From Hemileia vastatrix (taxonomy: Eukaryota; Basidiomycota; Pucciniomycetes; Pucciniales; Zaghouaniaceae), in contig JASXTE010000008.1 in NCBI GenBank assembly GCA_030280995.1, positions 21,937,693-22,001,692 of the forward strand: a stretch of 64,000 bases of DNA. Direction: 5' to 3'. A program made the translations under genes and the position numbers. Each line of letters starts with the position of its first letter. The first letter of the stretch is position 1. Shown piece after piece: positions 24,400 to 34,907 of the stretch. The notes below the pieces were generated by a model. That model saw nothing but the letters and a program-made list of their open reading frames with translations. It made no database searches and was not told the DNA's origin.

Positions 24400-25066
24400 G
24401 GTCTCTCTCCTCCTCCTCGTTTTCTTTCCTTTTTCCCCCTTATTCTCTTCATCACCCCTCATTCCTCACCATTCCTCACCATTACCCCCTTTTATCCCCT
24501 TTTGGTGTTTGTTTTTTGCCCTCTTTAGGCCCCTTATACCCCCCTTTACTCCCCTTTCCCCTTTTAGGCCACCTCACCCCTCTCCCCCCCATCCCCCTAT
24601 CCCCTCCACTGCTTCCTCCCCTCCCCCCTCCCCCCTTATTTCTTTCACTTCTCTCCCCTTCCCTCCTTATCCCTTTCCCTCTCTCCCCCCTCCCCTCTCA
24701 CCTTGCCTCCACCCCCCTTTTATCCCTAAAAAATTGCTTAGTGATTTGTTTAGGGATTATAGGGGGGAGGGGGGAAGGAAGGGGGGAGTAGGGAGGGGGG
24801 GAAAGGGATGGGGGGGAGGGGGAAGTGGTGGGGGAGAGAGGGGGATCAGGGGGTGAAGCAGTGGAGAGGATAGGGAGATGAGGGGGGGGAAAAAGGGGTC
24901 AGGCAGCTTAAAGGGGGGAAAAGAGGTGTCTAAAGGGGGCAAAAGGCACCTCAAGGGGGGAAAAAAGAGGGGGAACTGGTGAAAAGGGGGGCTTAAGGGG
25001 ATTTTGAGGAGATCATGAAGGGGGAGGGGGGGTTGGAGAACACCAAAAAGAGAAAAATGAGGCAGA
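24400..25066. repeat. Polypyrimidine block followed by G-rich polypurine block
   Basis: The plus strand is almost pure C/T to about 24727, then switches within about 30 bases to G/A-rich sequence with many runs of 4-8 G to about 25066. The blocks are partly complementary and could form a long imperfect hairpin; the G-runs could form quadruplexes. Long frames through this block are low-complexity and not genes. Confidence 0.75.
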
Positions 25067-25555
25067 CAAGAAGGGGTAATATGGGAGTTTGTAAAATATA
25101 ACTATTATTATTTTTATTAACAATATTTTGTATTTTTTTTTTTACTGAATATCATTATTATTATTATTATTATTTTTTTTTTTTACAAAATATTATAAAA
25201 AAATTTTTTATGGTTCAAGCTGATTAAAAAAAATTATGTGTGTTTATAATTTTAATTTTTTTTTTGGGTATAATTTTTCTGATGCAATTTTTTTTTTGTT
25301 TAAATTTTTGAGTATAGTTTTTTTTATCATTTTTTTTTCAAGGACTTTAGGTGGTATATCTAACACCTAATAACTTTAAAATTTATTTATTTGGCAAATA
25401 ATTTTACTGATGTTTGTTTTTATTTTATTTTATTTTATTTTTTTCAATTTTTTTTTCAAGGACAGTTTTAGTAATTGATCTATTTTCAAAAAACAATTAT
25501 TTGGATTATTTTTTATCAATAAAATTCTCAAGGTTGAATAAAAAGACTGAATTTT
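25067..25555. other. AT-rich spacer in H1
   Basis: T-rich sequence with ATT and TTTTA microsatellite stretches. It has two TTTTTTTTCAAGGAC copies (around 25335 and 25450), also seen at 24200; this short repeat may be a decayed splice or regulatory segment. No gene recognised. Confidence 0.4.
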
Positions 25556-26694
25556 GTGAGTTTTATTTTTTTGGTTTTTGACACAAATATTTATTTGTTC
25601 AGAGAAATAAATGTCTATTTTGTCAGAATCACCTCTTACTTCTCTATCATCATCCTCTTTATCCTCTTTATCATCATTTCAAATTCAACTTCATTTCAAT
25701 TGTCATCCAAAATATCAAAAAAAAGTTATGATGATGGAAGTCAGCAGAATAAAAGAAAATTAAAAAAAAATTCATTTGAGTTGCATATTTGGCCATATAT
25801 CAAATATCAAGTACTATAAAACTAGAGTGGATCAAAAAAATTCTTATCCAAAAAATTTACCAGAAGATTTAATTTATTTAACCAAATCAGGAGATGATGA
25901 AATTAAAGCAGTTATTAGTAATTCTTTAAACCTCAATTTATTTATGAAAATCATTCTTTTAATGGTTAAAAAGATGAAACATTTAATCAACTATCCAATC
26001 TCATAATAACAATATAAAAAATGGTTTTGGTTTGCTTACCCATAAGGAATACAAATTTTTTGGGTGGTATAATTATTGGATTTAGTTGGAGACCAGCATT
26101 TGATAAAGGATATTCTCTTGGTATGTCTGATAATATATTTTTCATTCTCATACTCATTTCACTAATTGTTTTTTCATAGGCATCTGTTCTTTACTTAAAA
26201 ATTTATCTAAAGCTGAAAAAGATGATGATTTTTGCTTATGAGAAACCATACCTTCTTTCAATACTTTTATTGCTTTTTGCTTCAAAAAACTCCGCAATAA
26301 AGCTTTTCAAAAGAATCATCAACTTACTACCAAATTAAGAATACCAAATTTTTGTGACTATAAATGGGAAGAAATTAGCAACCAATATCTTTTATTTTCA
26401 AATGTTATTATTACTCATTCAGGATTCCGCAACAAGATTCATATAAATAGGAATGACACCAATTATCTTACTTTTGGAATTTTCTCATATATCAATCCGA
26501 TAACTTGCCAACCAATACAATCTCCAGCTAAAATCAAAAGACATGGATTATATTTTCCATACCATCAATGCATGATTGATTTTGGTTTGAGAAATGGGGT
26601 GATTGACACAATTTTGAACTCTTCTCAAGATCATCACCAGGCAACCAAAGCACCACCTGGCTTGGAATCTTTTCAAGAGTTCATACATTTTTGA
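25556..26694 (+). pseudogene. TET/JBP-like 2OG-Fe(II) oxygenase, H1 copy
   Basis: Resembles the Tet-like 2OG-Fe(II) oxygenase proteins of rust fungi. Segments: LPEDLIYLTKSGDDE (about 25860), IGFSWRPAFDKGYSLG (26072-26118), a probable intron 26119-26178 (GTATGT...TCATAG), then SNVIITHSGFRNKIHINRND, LTFGIFSYINP, HGLYFPYHQCMIDFG, and a C-terminal SFQEFIHF. Family members oxidise 5-methylcytosine or thymine, using HxD and a distal His for iron. Here HxD reads H-I-N (26440-26448), so the Asp is replaced; His residues at 26632-26637 could be the distal ligand. A stop replaces Gly at 26692, after which C-PFQITQNLIHKINK still resembles the family end. Frameshifts occur near 25980. Probably inactive. 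Confidence 0.75.
26119..26178 (+). other. Probable intron in the TET-like gene
   Basis: GTATGTCTG at the start and TTTTTTCATAG at the end. Removing it joins the WRPAFDKGYSLG segment to the following coding segment in a readable frame. Confidence 0.6.
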
Positions 26695-27107
26695 TGTCCT
26701 TTTCAAATAACTCAAAACTTAATCCACAAAATAAACAAGGTAAAAAAAGAAGTTAAATTTAACAAATATAAAAAAAATTTATGTAGATCAAAAAAGTATG
26801 GGGATTAGTAGAGTCATCAAATATTTTTAATTTTTTCATAAAATTTTTATAAATAACTCTTACATTTTGAATTCCTAAACTATAGTAATGGGCCAATAAC
26901 CTTGTGTTGAATAAACAGTAATCATGAAAGTATTAAATTGTTTCATGGGGCTCATCTTGCCTATACCTGTGGAAAGTCCCAAACTTAGTTTCTAGACTTG
27001 GTCCACATTTTGGTTGGATGAGTTGTAATTACTTTAAAACTTGGTATATTTATATATATTATTTATTTATATATTAATTTATGTAATTATATTAAATTTT
27101 GGTGATT

Positions 27108-27242
27108 TTCACCCCTTACTTCAATAAAATGAAGGGTAATGTATTGCCAAATTTTCATATCTGACATGTGAAATTGATGGCTTAGAAATTTTTTTGGTGA
27201 TACCCACCCCTTGCTTCAATAAAATTCAGGGGAGGGTATTTC
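27108..27242 (+). terminator. Duplicated AATAAA hairpins between convergent H1 genes
   Basis: Two hairpins about 90 bp apart, each with AATAAA in the loop between CCCCTTACTTC-like and GAAGGG/CAGGGG-like arms (27111-27139 and 27208-27236). H2 has both in the same position and spacing (49422-49528, opposite strand). They lie downstream of the TET-like gene and just past the end of the Myb/SANT-like gene, so they may serve as poly(A) signals for one or both. Confidence 0.5.
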
Positions 27243-27549
27243 AAAATTATTAAAACAGATATATAGTTTTGTTGACTTAGCTGTATTTAGAAAAGTAAAT
27301 TTAATGATTTGAATGTAAAGAAGAAAAAATATATGAGTTTTTCAAATTTTTTCAAAAAAAATCATCTTGAATCAAGACCTTTAAAAAGTCAGCACATATG
27401 AAATTATCACCAAAAAGAAATAACAAAAAATTAATATAACCAAACAAACAAATAATCTAAAATTTTGCAATAAATTGTTTCAAATCTCAGTGAGGAGTGT
27501 GTGCCAATGATTAATTATTAGATTTAATGCATTCTATCAATAAAACTTT

Positions 27550-28850
27550 TTAAACAAAATAAAAAAACAAGTTATCAAACATTTTCATCAAGCGTTCAAT
27601 TTCTTCAATAGATTTATTAGCTTTGTTACAATCTCTTAAGAAATCTTTCTTTTTTGAACCATCTTCAAGTTGATACTTGAGTTTAATTTGATCCAATAAG
27701 AAATTGTACTCAAGAGCCTTCTCCTCTTTCTTTATCTTGAATTTCTTCTCCTCCAAATCATGTGCCCTCTTCTCCCTCTTTAAAGAAAGCTTGAATTTCT
27801 TCTCCTCAAAGTCATGTCCCTCTCATCCCTCTGTAAAGAAAGCTTGAATTTTTTCTCCTCCAAGTCTTGTGCCCTTTCATCCCTTTGTAAAGAGAGCCCA
27901 TATTGTTTTTTTTGAAATTTGAGAGAATCTCTTGCTAGTTCAACTTTACCTAGAGTGAAAATGAATATTAACAAAAGAAAAGAAAGGATCACTTAATTAT
28001 TAAGAGATATTCTATCATTTACCAGATTAAAACTTCTCCAGAAAATCATCAATAGAAGAAAAAGGGGTTTGGGAAAAACTATCTTTGTTTTGCTTTCTAT
28101 GACTGTTAAAATTCAAAGTAGTTGAAGGTCTTTGCTGTTTTTTGGAGGTAAAATTTTCCTCTTCATCATTAATTCTAGCTTCAGACTCACTTGCTTGAGT
28201 ATCCTGGGTTCATTCATTAGCCTTTTTAGAAATCAAAAAAATTAAACAACTGACAAGAAATAAAAACTTACTGGAGTAGAATCATGTTGGTTTATTTCAC
28301 CATAAGGATCTATTGAAAAGCTATCTATATTTGTTGAATTTAGAGCAGGGGAGGCTTGAGTGGAGGAAGAGGACAGGAAAAGATTTCTTTTGACATCATC
28401 TTCAGAGATAGAATCTTCACCATCCAACATGTTGGAAGGATTCACATCAGCTCGCAATCCAAAAATAGTATCAATCTTTTTAAAGTATGTACATAGCAAA
28501 TCAAGTTTATCATCTATTGACTTTATGCTCTTGCTGATATTGATGTTGGTAATGCAAAAACCAGTAGAAAATGAAAGATTCTTTTCGTTCTTGTATTTGG
28601 CTGGGTAACTCTTGAAACTTTCAGACATCTGTTTAGGCAAAAGATTGATCCTTCCCTTTGTATTATTTAGTAATTCATTGGCCATTAGAAGATAGCCATT
28701 GACTTTTGAAGCAGGGGGCCATCCTACTTTAGTTATATTCTCAGTACCAAAACAAGAATCATAATTAGTTTTTATTTTTAGCTAGTTGATAAGTATGAGA
28801 TGATCAACTTTTTTTAGTTGAACAGTCTTTAATTTCTCAGATGAGCGGGG
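27550..28850 (-). pseudogene. Myb/SANT-like (trihelix-like) second protein of H1
   Basis: The N-terminal part reads SSEKLKTVQLKKVDHL, then VGWPPASKVNGYLLMANELLNN, LPKQMSESFKSYPAKYKNEKNLSFSTGF, and KSIDDKLDLLCTYFKKIDTIFGLRADVNP, a pattern seen in rust Myb/SANT-like proteins. The C-terminal third (27550-27992) is charged with repeated LSLQRDERxxxLEEKKFK units and is probably coiled coil. PIF/Harbinger elements usually encode such a DNA-binding partner that helps the transposase. Stops and at least one frameshift break it. Convergent with the TET-like gene. H2 has a homologue at 48930-49200. Confidence 0.7.
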
Positions 28851-29232
28851 GAAAGAGGGAGTAATGGGATTTGAAGAAAAACAGGGGGAAGGCTGCCTTT
28901 GAGAAGATCTAATATGACAGGGCATGTTGAGATATTTGAAGATGAAAAGGAGAAGAAAAAAACAGATGAGATGGGGAGGAGTTTTGAACAGAAATAAATA
29001 GACAGGATGGGAGTTTGCAGCAAGTTAGGGAGGCTGGCACATCCAAAAAGTTGTTCAAGATGTGGTTATAGAAAATTGAGGATAAAAATTTCAGATAGAG
29101 GTGAACATTGACATGCAAAAGGTCTAATAACCAAATTATTAGAAAAAATAATTGTAGAAGATAATTGGGGTATAAGGATTTTTATCTGCAATTAATTTAA
29201 TTAAGGATCCGTCAATATCGGTACCCCCTATT

Positions 29233-29635
29233 ATGTAAATAGAAGAAAATAAAGAAAAATGAAAAATTTGTGTTTAAAGAGAGAAAATTTAGAGAGAAGC
29301 AAAAAGAAAAGAAAATAATTTTAAGAAAGAAAATTTAGAGAGAAGAAAATAAAGGAAATTTATAATTTAATGAGATTTGATTTGAGATTGATTGTTGAAT
29401 AGAGTTGTGTTGATTGTTTGAGTGTTTTTGAAGGTTTGAATTTGAGAAAAACAGAAATTAAATGAAAATATAAAAAAAATAAAAAATGTTTGAATGTTTG
29501 AAAAAAAAGAAAGAAAAGAATTTTGGAAGAGAATATGATATTTAATATGCAAATCAATTTTTTGAAGGAAGAAAAAAAAAAGAGAAAATGAATTTATTTT
29601 AATATACATTTTATATATTGTGTAATTTTATTTTA
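29233..29635. other. Purine-rich 3' region of element F
   Basis: Between the H1 right end and the ATTTTT block: AT-rich with repeated GAGAGAAAATTTAGAGAGAAG motifs (29278-29345). No gene recognised. Confidence 0.4.
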
Positions 29636-30720
29636 TTATTTTTTATTTTTTTTAAATTTGGTTTTAATTTATTTTTAATTAATTTATTTTAATTAATTTA
29701 ATTTAATTTAATTTTAATATTATTTTATTTTTATTTTTATTTTTATTTTTATTTTTATTTTTATTTTTATTTTTATTTTTATTTTTATTTTTATTTTTAT
29801 TTTTATTTTTATTTTTATTTTTATTTTTATTTTTATTTTTATTTTTATTTTTATTTTTATTTTTATTTTTATTTTTATTTTTATTTTTATTTTTATTTTT
29901 ATTTTTATTTTTATTTTTATTTTTATTTTTATTTTTATTTTTATTTTTATTTTTATTTTTATTTTTATTTTTATTTTTATTTTTATTTTTATTTTTATTT
30001 TTATTTTTATTTTTATTTTTATTTTTATTTTTATTTTTATTTTTATTTTTATTTTTATTTTTATTTTTATTTTTATTTTTATTTTTATTTTTATTTTTAT
30101 TTTTATTTTTATTTTTATTTTTATTTTTATTTTTATTTTTATTTTTATTTTTATTTTTATTTTTATTTTTATTTTTATTTTTATTTTTATTTTTATTTTT
30201 ATTTTTATTTTTATTTTTATTTTTATTTTTATTTTTATTTTTATTTTTATTTTTATTTTTATTTTTATTTTTATTTTTATTTTTATTTTTATTTTTATTT
30301 TTATTTTTATTTTTATTTTTATTTTAATTTTAATTTTAATTTTAATTTTAATTTTAATTTTAATTTTAATTTTAATTTTAATTTTAATTTTAATTTTAAT
30401 TTTAATTTTAATTTTAATTTTAATTTTTATTTTTATTTTTATTTTTAATTTTAATTTTAATTTTAATTTTAATTTTAATTTTAATTTTAATTTTAATTTT
30501 ATTTTTATTTTTATTTTTATTTTTATTTTTATTTTTATTTTTATTTTTATTTTTATTTTTATTTTTATTTTTATTTTTATTTTTATTTTTATTTTTATTT
30601 TTATTTTTATATTTATTTTTATTTTTATTTTAATTTTAATTTTATTTTATTATTTTATTTTTATTTCATTTTATTTTGTTTTATTTTATTTTTTATTTTT
30701 TATTTTTTATTTTTTATTTT
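29636..30720 (+). repeat. About 1.1-kb (ATTTTT)n satellite block
   Basis: Almost uninterrupted TATTTT hexamers from about 29726 to 30324 (about 100 copies), then blocks of a TTTTAA variant (30325-30425 and 30447-30498), then TATTTT again to about 30630 and irregular TTTTA at the edges. Variants are grouped in blocks rather than scattered. It lies downstream of the element F chromodomain. Its exact copy number may be affected by assembly. Confidence 0.95.
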
Positions 30721-30936
30721 TAATTTAGTTTAAAGAAATATACAGAAACCTTAAATTGAAAAGAATAGATAAAAGAATTTGTGTTTTAAATGATTATGGA
30801 GTTTTAAGTCGAAAATTGAAAGATATGTTGAAGATTTTATGATTTAAGTTTTTTTTTTGAGAAGAAAAAAAAAGAAGAGAGAAAAAAAAGAAAGGAAAAA
30901 AAGAAAGAATTTAAGATTTAGGTTTTGAAGGATATT
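30721..30936. other. AT-rich sequence between satellite and element F pol
   Basis: Includes a purine run of GAAAAAAAA/GAAAGG type at 30860-30910. No polypurine tract followed by an LTR is found here because H1 and the satellite separate the two parts of F. Confidence 0.4.
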
Positions 30937-33900
30937 TTAAATGAAAGATTTGATAAGGTCAGGAGCATTAGAAAGGTAAATGGCTGGTTCGCAGGATGTT
31001 TTATTAGTATCATCAAGGTAGCCTTTCCATTCCATGAGGTATTGAAGTTTCCCTTTGTGCCTTCTTGAATTAAGAATCTTGCTTACTTCCCACTCATGAT
31101 GATATTCTACTTCAACCGGGTCTGGAGTAGGATAGATCTTGCCCAGGTACATTTCTCAATCAAGTTCCAAGAGAGATACATGAAAAAAAGGATGATGTGA
31201 TTGCCACTTTGGAAGTAGCTTGAGTCAAAATGCATTTTTTGAGATTTCAGAATTAATTTCAAATGGAACCAAGCATTTCTTAGATAGTTTCCTAAATGGT
31301 TGAGTTGTTCAAACATTTTTTCTGTCTAGCCATACTTTGTTGCCTGGATTAAAGAGTGGAGCAGATTTTTGATGTTTGTTGGCCTGTTCCTTATACCTTC
31401 AATTTGCCGCTTCCAGGTTAGATTGATGTTTGCCTTGAAGTCATGAAATTATTCAAAGATAATGTTCAGCAGGATGATTTATTCCTACATGAATAAGATT
31501 TAATCAAGGATGTTGTCCATATATAATTTCAAAGGGAGATTGTTTTGTCAAAGAATGTGTCAAGCTATTATACACAAATTAGGCCAATGGTAACCATGTG
31601 GTCCAATTGTCTTGTTGATAATTAACATACATTCAAAGGTATTGTTTGAGGATTTGATTGACTCTTTCCTTTTTCCCATTAGTTTCAGGATGATAAGAAG
31701 TAGAGAGATTCCTCTTAATATTTAAATGTTGACATAATTGAGTCCAGAAGGTAGAAACAAACAAAGAATCTCTATCTGAAATAATATCATTGGGTAATAC
31801 ATGTTTAGAAAATACGTTTTCTAAAAATAACTTTGCTAAATCCTCTGCTGTGGCAGTAGTAACAGTTTGAATAAAAATATAAATTTTAGAAAATCTATCA
31901 ACTATAACTAGTATACTATCAAAATAATCTGATGAAGGAAATTGAGAAATGAAATCCATCTAAATTGATTACCAAGGTTTAGAGGGAACTGGAAGTGTTT
32001 GAAGAAACCCATACTTCCTATGTCAAGGTACTTTGTTCCTATTACATTCATAACAGGATTTAAAATATGCCTTGATTTTTTTAGTCATTCCTGGTCAGAA
32101 GAAATCCCTTGCTATTAACTGGTAGGTTTTATCAACCCCAAAATGACCAGCCAACAGAGAATCATGTCTACTATTTAAAATCCATAATTTTATATCCTTA
32201 TCATTGGGGATGACTATTCTACCTCCAAAGATTAATAGACCTGATTTTATACTGAATCTTTTGGCCCCTTTCCTAGATGGTATTTTGTCTTTTACCCCTA
32301 AACAATTATCATCTTTTGATTGAGCTTCTTGGATGTTGGATAGTGGATTTTGAATCATTTGAGTTGTTATTGTATTGAGCTGATTATTTGTTAACATTGA
32401 TTTGTTGAAAATTGATCTGACATTTTCTGGTTTCTTGTTAGATATTGCCTCTCCCCACTCAAGGTAAATTTCATTCAGAAATGAAAATATGTCTGGAACT
32501 AGGCAATTTCTCCCAGGACAGTAGGTAATAGGAAAAGAAAATTCAGATAAGAAATCAGCTCATCTGTCTTGACGTTGCATCAAGACTTTGGAAGATATAA
32601 ATTATTTTAAAGAATTATGATATGTTAAAATTTGAAAAGGACTATTAAGGCTGAGAAGAAAAGAACTCCATTTTTTAAGACAATGAATAATAGCAAGTAA
32701 CTCTTTATCGTGAATTTTTTAATTTAAATCTGCTGCAAGCGATTTGCATGACTCAAATGCAACAGTATGAAACAATTTTGGTTCAGGATTTGATTGGGAT
32801 ATAACCCCTGCAATAGCATAATCACTAGCATCTGTCTCAACAATTGTTGAAGCAGAAGGATTCAAATGTTGAAGAATTGAAGCTGTGGTAAAAGCAGACT
32901 TCAATGCTTTGAATTCTTTTTGTGTTGTATCAGTGAAAACAAAGGGAATATCTATTCTAATAAGAGAAGTGAGATTTTTAATAGTTTTTGAGTAATTTTT
33001 AATAAATCTTCTATAGAAATTTGAAAAACCTAAAAACCCTTGTAAGGATTTTACAGATTTTGGCACCAACCATTCCAATATTTTCTCAACTTTTTTATCA
33101 CCTATGACACGGCCTGTCAGTTGATAATGTAAAGCCTAAAAAGTCAATAGACTTTAGGTGGAATTCGTACTTAGTGTGCTTAGCATAGAGACCATGCTCT
33201 CAAAGAAAATTGGAAACCTTTCAGAAATATTCAATATGTTCCTCGAGGGTCTTTAAAAAATTAACACTACGCAATATAGGGGGTGGACTTGCTAGCAAGT
33301 CCTCAACCTGAACTCAGATGGAACTCAGATGGAACTCAGACTGAACTCATACTGAACCCATACTGAACTCTACTTGAACACCCACCTAAAACTGTTCTTC
33401 TGAGTGGTGTTCATTCCTGATTGTATGGCTCCTTTATCAATAGCTCAATGTGTGTTCAATCTATGGTGAGTTTGGGTCCAAGGTTGCGGACTTGCTAGCA
33501 AGTCCGCCCCCCATATTGTGTGGTGTAAAATATAATCTAGATATACGACAAAAAAATATTCAACAACATCATGAGAGATATCATTGAAAAAGGTTTGAAA
33601 AGTTGAGGGTGCATTACATAACCCAAAAGGCATAACCAAATATTCAAAATTACCAAACCTAGTGTGCATTGGTCTTAAAGGTTCATGGCATTCAGAAATA
33701 CGTATAAGGTTTTAAGCGCCTCTTAAATCAATGATGGAAAAGAAATCAGCACCACTAAACAAAATAAGGAGTAAAGACATAGGAGGAACTGGATATGTGC
33801 TAATCTTATTAAATGTGTTGAGTTTTCTATAATCAATGCGCAACCTAAGACTTCCATCCTTTTTCTTGAAAAAAATAACTGGAAAGACAGTTGTGGATTT

Positions 33901-34861
33901 ACTGGCTTGAATGAAACCTTTTTCCACATTTTTTGCAATTTAATCTAAAAGAACTTGGGATTCATCCTTTGATAGAGAGTATACTGGACCTGCCAAAGGT
34001 AATGGACCTACTAGCTTTATTTGATGCTCATAGGGTCAATTAGGAGGTAGCTTATTGGCCTTATAGACTGAAAATACATTGAGGAAGTTGTGATAAATTT
34101 CCAGTAGAGTTGATTTAATGGCTTCAATATTAATTTGGTCATCCTCTTCATCCATGAAAAAGTCTTCCAAGGGTAGACCTGAATTTAGAGAGCAAGAATC
34201 TTTTACCTTGAGGCTGTTGAAAACCTCTTCATGTGAAGTAACCCAGCTAGAAAGGTTAGCCAAATTCTAATTTAGAGAAAAATAAATTGGTTGCAAATCA
34301 TCTGGCAGAGATATGTCCTCTAGAAGGAAAGGGTCAGACAGGTTGTTTAACTCCCTTTTGACCTGCATTGAAGAATCAGAAATATACTTAGAATGAGGGG
34401 TGATCAATCCCTCTGACCAATTAATGTCAGGATTCCAATGCATTAAAAAGTGACATCCAAGAATGGTATTGACCATCCTCAGGGAATCCAAGACTGTTAG
34501 TTACCACTCAAAGGAGGGAAAATTTGGAAAGTTGAAAACCCATAAAACTTTCTTACCATCCCAATACTTGGGTTCACCTGATTCAACCAAATAAATTGGA
34601 ATTTGGCCAGTTTCTACAAATTTCAGCTTAATTTTTTTGGGAAAAGATAAACTGATAAATGAAATTGAATCTCCAGAGTCAATAAGACAACTGAGGGGTA
34701 TATCCTCTTAAAAAAATGAATCTCAAATGGTTAATGGCAACTCCAGTACTTAAGACATGGAGGATCTGTGAAATGTGCAAAATAAAATAGTTTGCTTTGC
34801 ACACAAGTAAACTATCTTCTAGTTTTTTTGAATTTGAACTTATACCTTCCCTTTCCTTCAA
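30937..34861 (-). pseudogene. Element F pol pseudogene with classical chromodomain
   Basis: In coding order: protease with LIDSGDS (about 34675), reverse transcriptase with KKDGSLRLRIDYRKLN (about 33850) and MPFGLCNAPSTFQ, a YLDY box in place of YLDD (about 33545) directly followed by MITE copy 3, RNase H with VETDASDYAIAG (about 32830), integrase zinc region HDSLLAGHFGVDKTY...CYEC, core residues in VIVDRFSK (31900), ISDRDSLF and HPETNGKKERV, and C-terminal HHEWEVSKIL...YLMEWKGY, a chromodomain with the usual aromatic residues. Stops and frameshifts throughout. More distant from elements A-E than those are from each other. Confidence 0.88.
33265..33525 (-). mobile_element. 261-bp MITE, copy 3
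   Basis: Exactly 261 bp, CACTACGCAATATAGGGGGT at the start and CCATATTGTGTGGTG at the end, nearly identical to copies 1 and 2. Flanked by TAA (33262-33264 and 33526-33528). It sits just after the YLDD-equivalent of the element F reverse transcriptase. Removing it and one TAA gives a continuous ILIF...KTLEEHIE region with one base missing. Confidence 0.92.
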
Positions 34862-34907
34862 TTTTTAACAATCTTCCAAATTTTTTTTACCTCCACAATA
34901 CATACAT
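34862..34907 (-). pseudogene. Element F gag zinc-knuckle remnant
   Basis: Reads QCMYCGGKKNLEDC on the minus strand, a CCHC-like knuckle that lacks a clear His. It is cut off from the rest of gag (36000-37099) by the insert at 34908-35995. Confidence 0.6.

Larger units (their letters stand above)
13414..29229 (+). mobile_element. H1: Harbinger-like transposon with transposase, TET/JBP-like and Myb/SANT-like genes
   Basis: Main body of a large DNA element; its left end is displaced at 1146-1268. The right end at 29229 reads, on the minus strand, AGGGGGTACCGATATTGACG and is followed by ATT. Removing element B and its target repeat leaves about 7.1 kb. Gene order: transposase (plus), low-complexity spacer, TET/JBP-like oxygenase (plus), duplicated poly(A)-type hairpins, Myb/SANT-like protein (minus, convergent). 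H2 at 48564-60027 has remnants of the same genes in the same relative order. It inserted in the 3' region of element F. Confidence 0.75.

Noticed and set aside
24120..24856. Long plus-strand open frames rich in Leu, Phe, Pro and Ser
   Set aside because: They follow the C/T-rich and 13-bp tandem repeat sequence and have no domain; overlapping frames are equally open, a low-complexity artefact.
24720..25066. Telomere-like repeat
   Set aside because: G-runs are irregular and mixed with A; there is no TTAGGG-type unit.
29360..29609. Phe/Ser-rich frames near the satellite
   Set aside because: Caused by purine-rich low-complexity sequence; no family resemblance.
33445..33669. Open frame reading from the reverse transcriptase into MITE copy 3
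   Set aside because: Only the first part is reverse transcriptase; the end is MITE sequence, so the apparent fusion is an insertion artefact.
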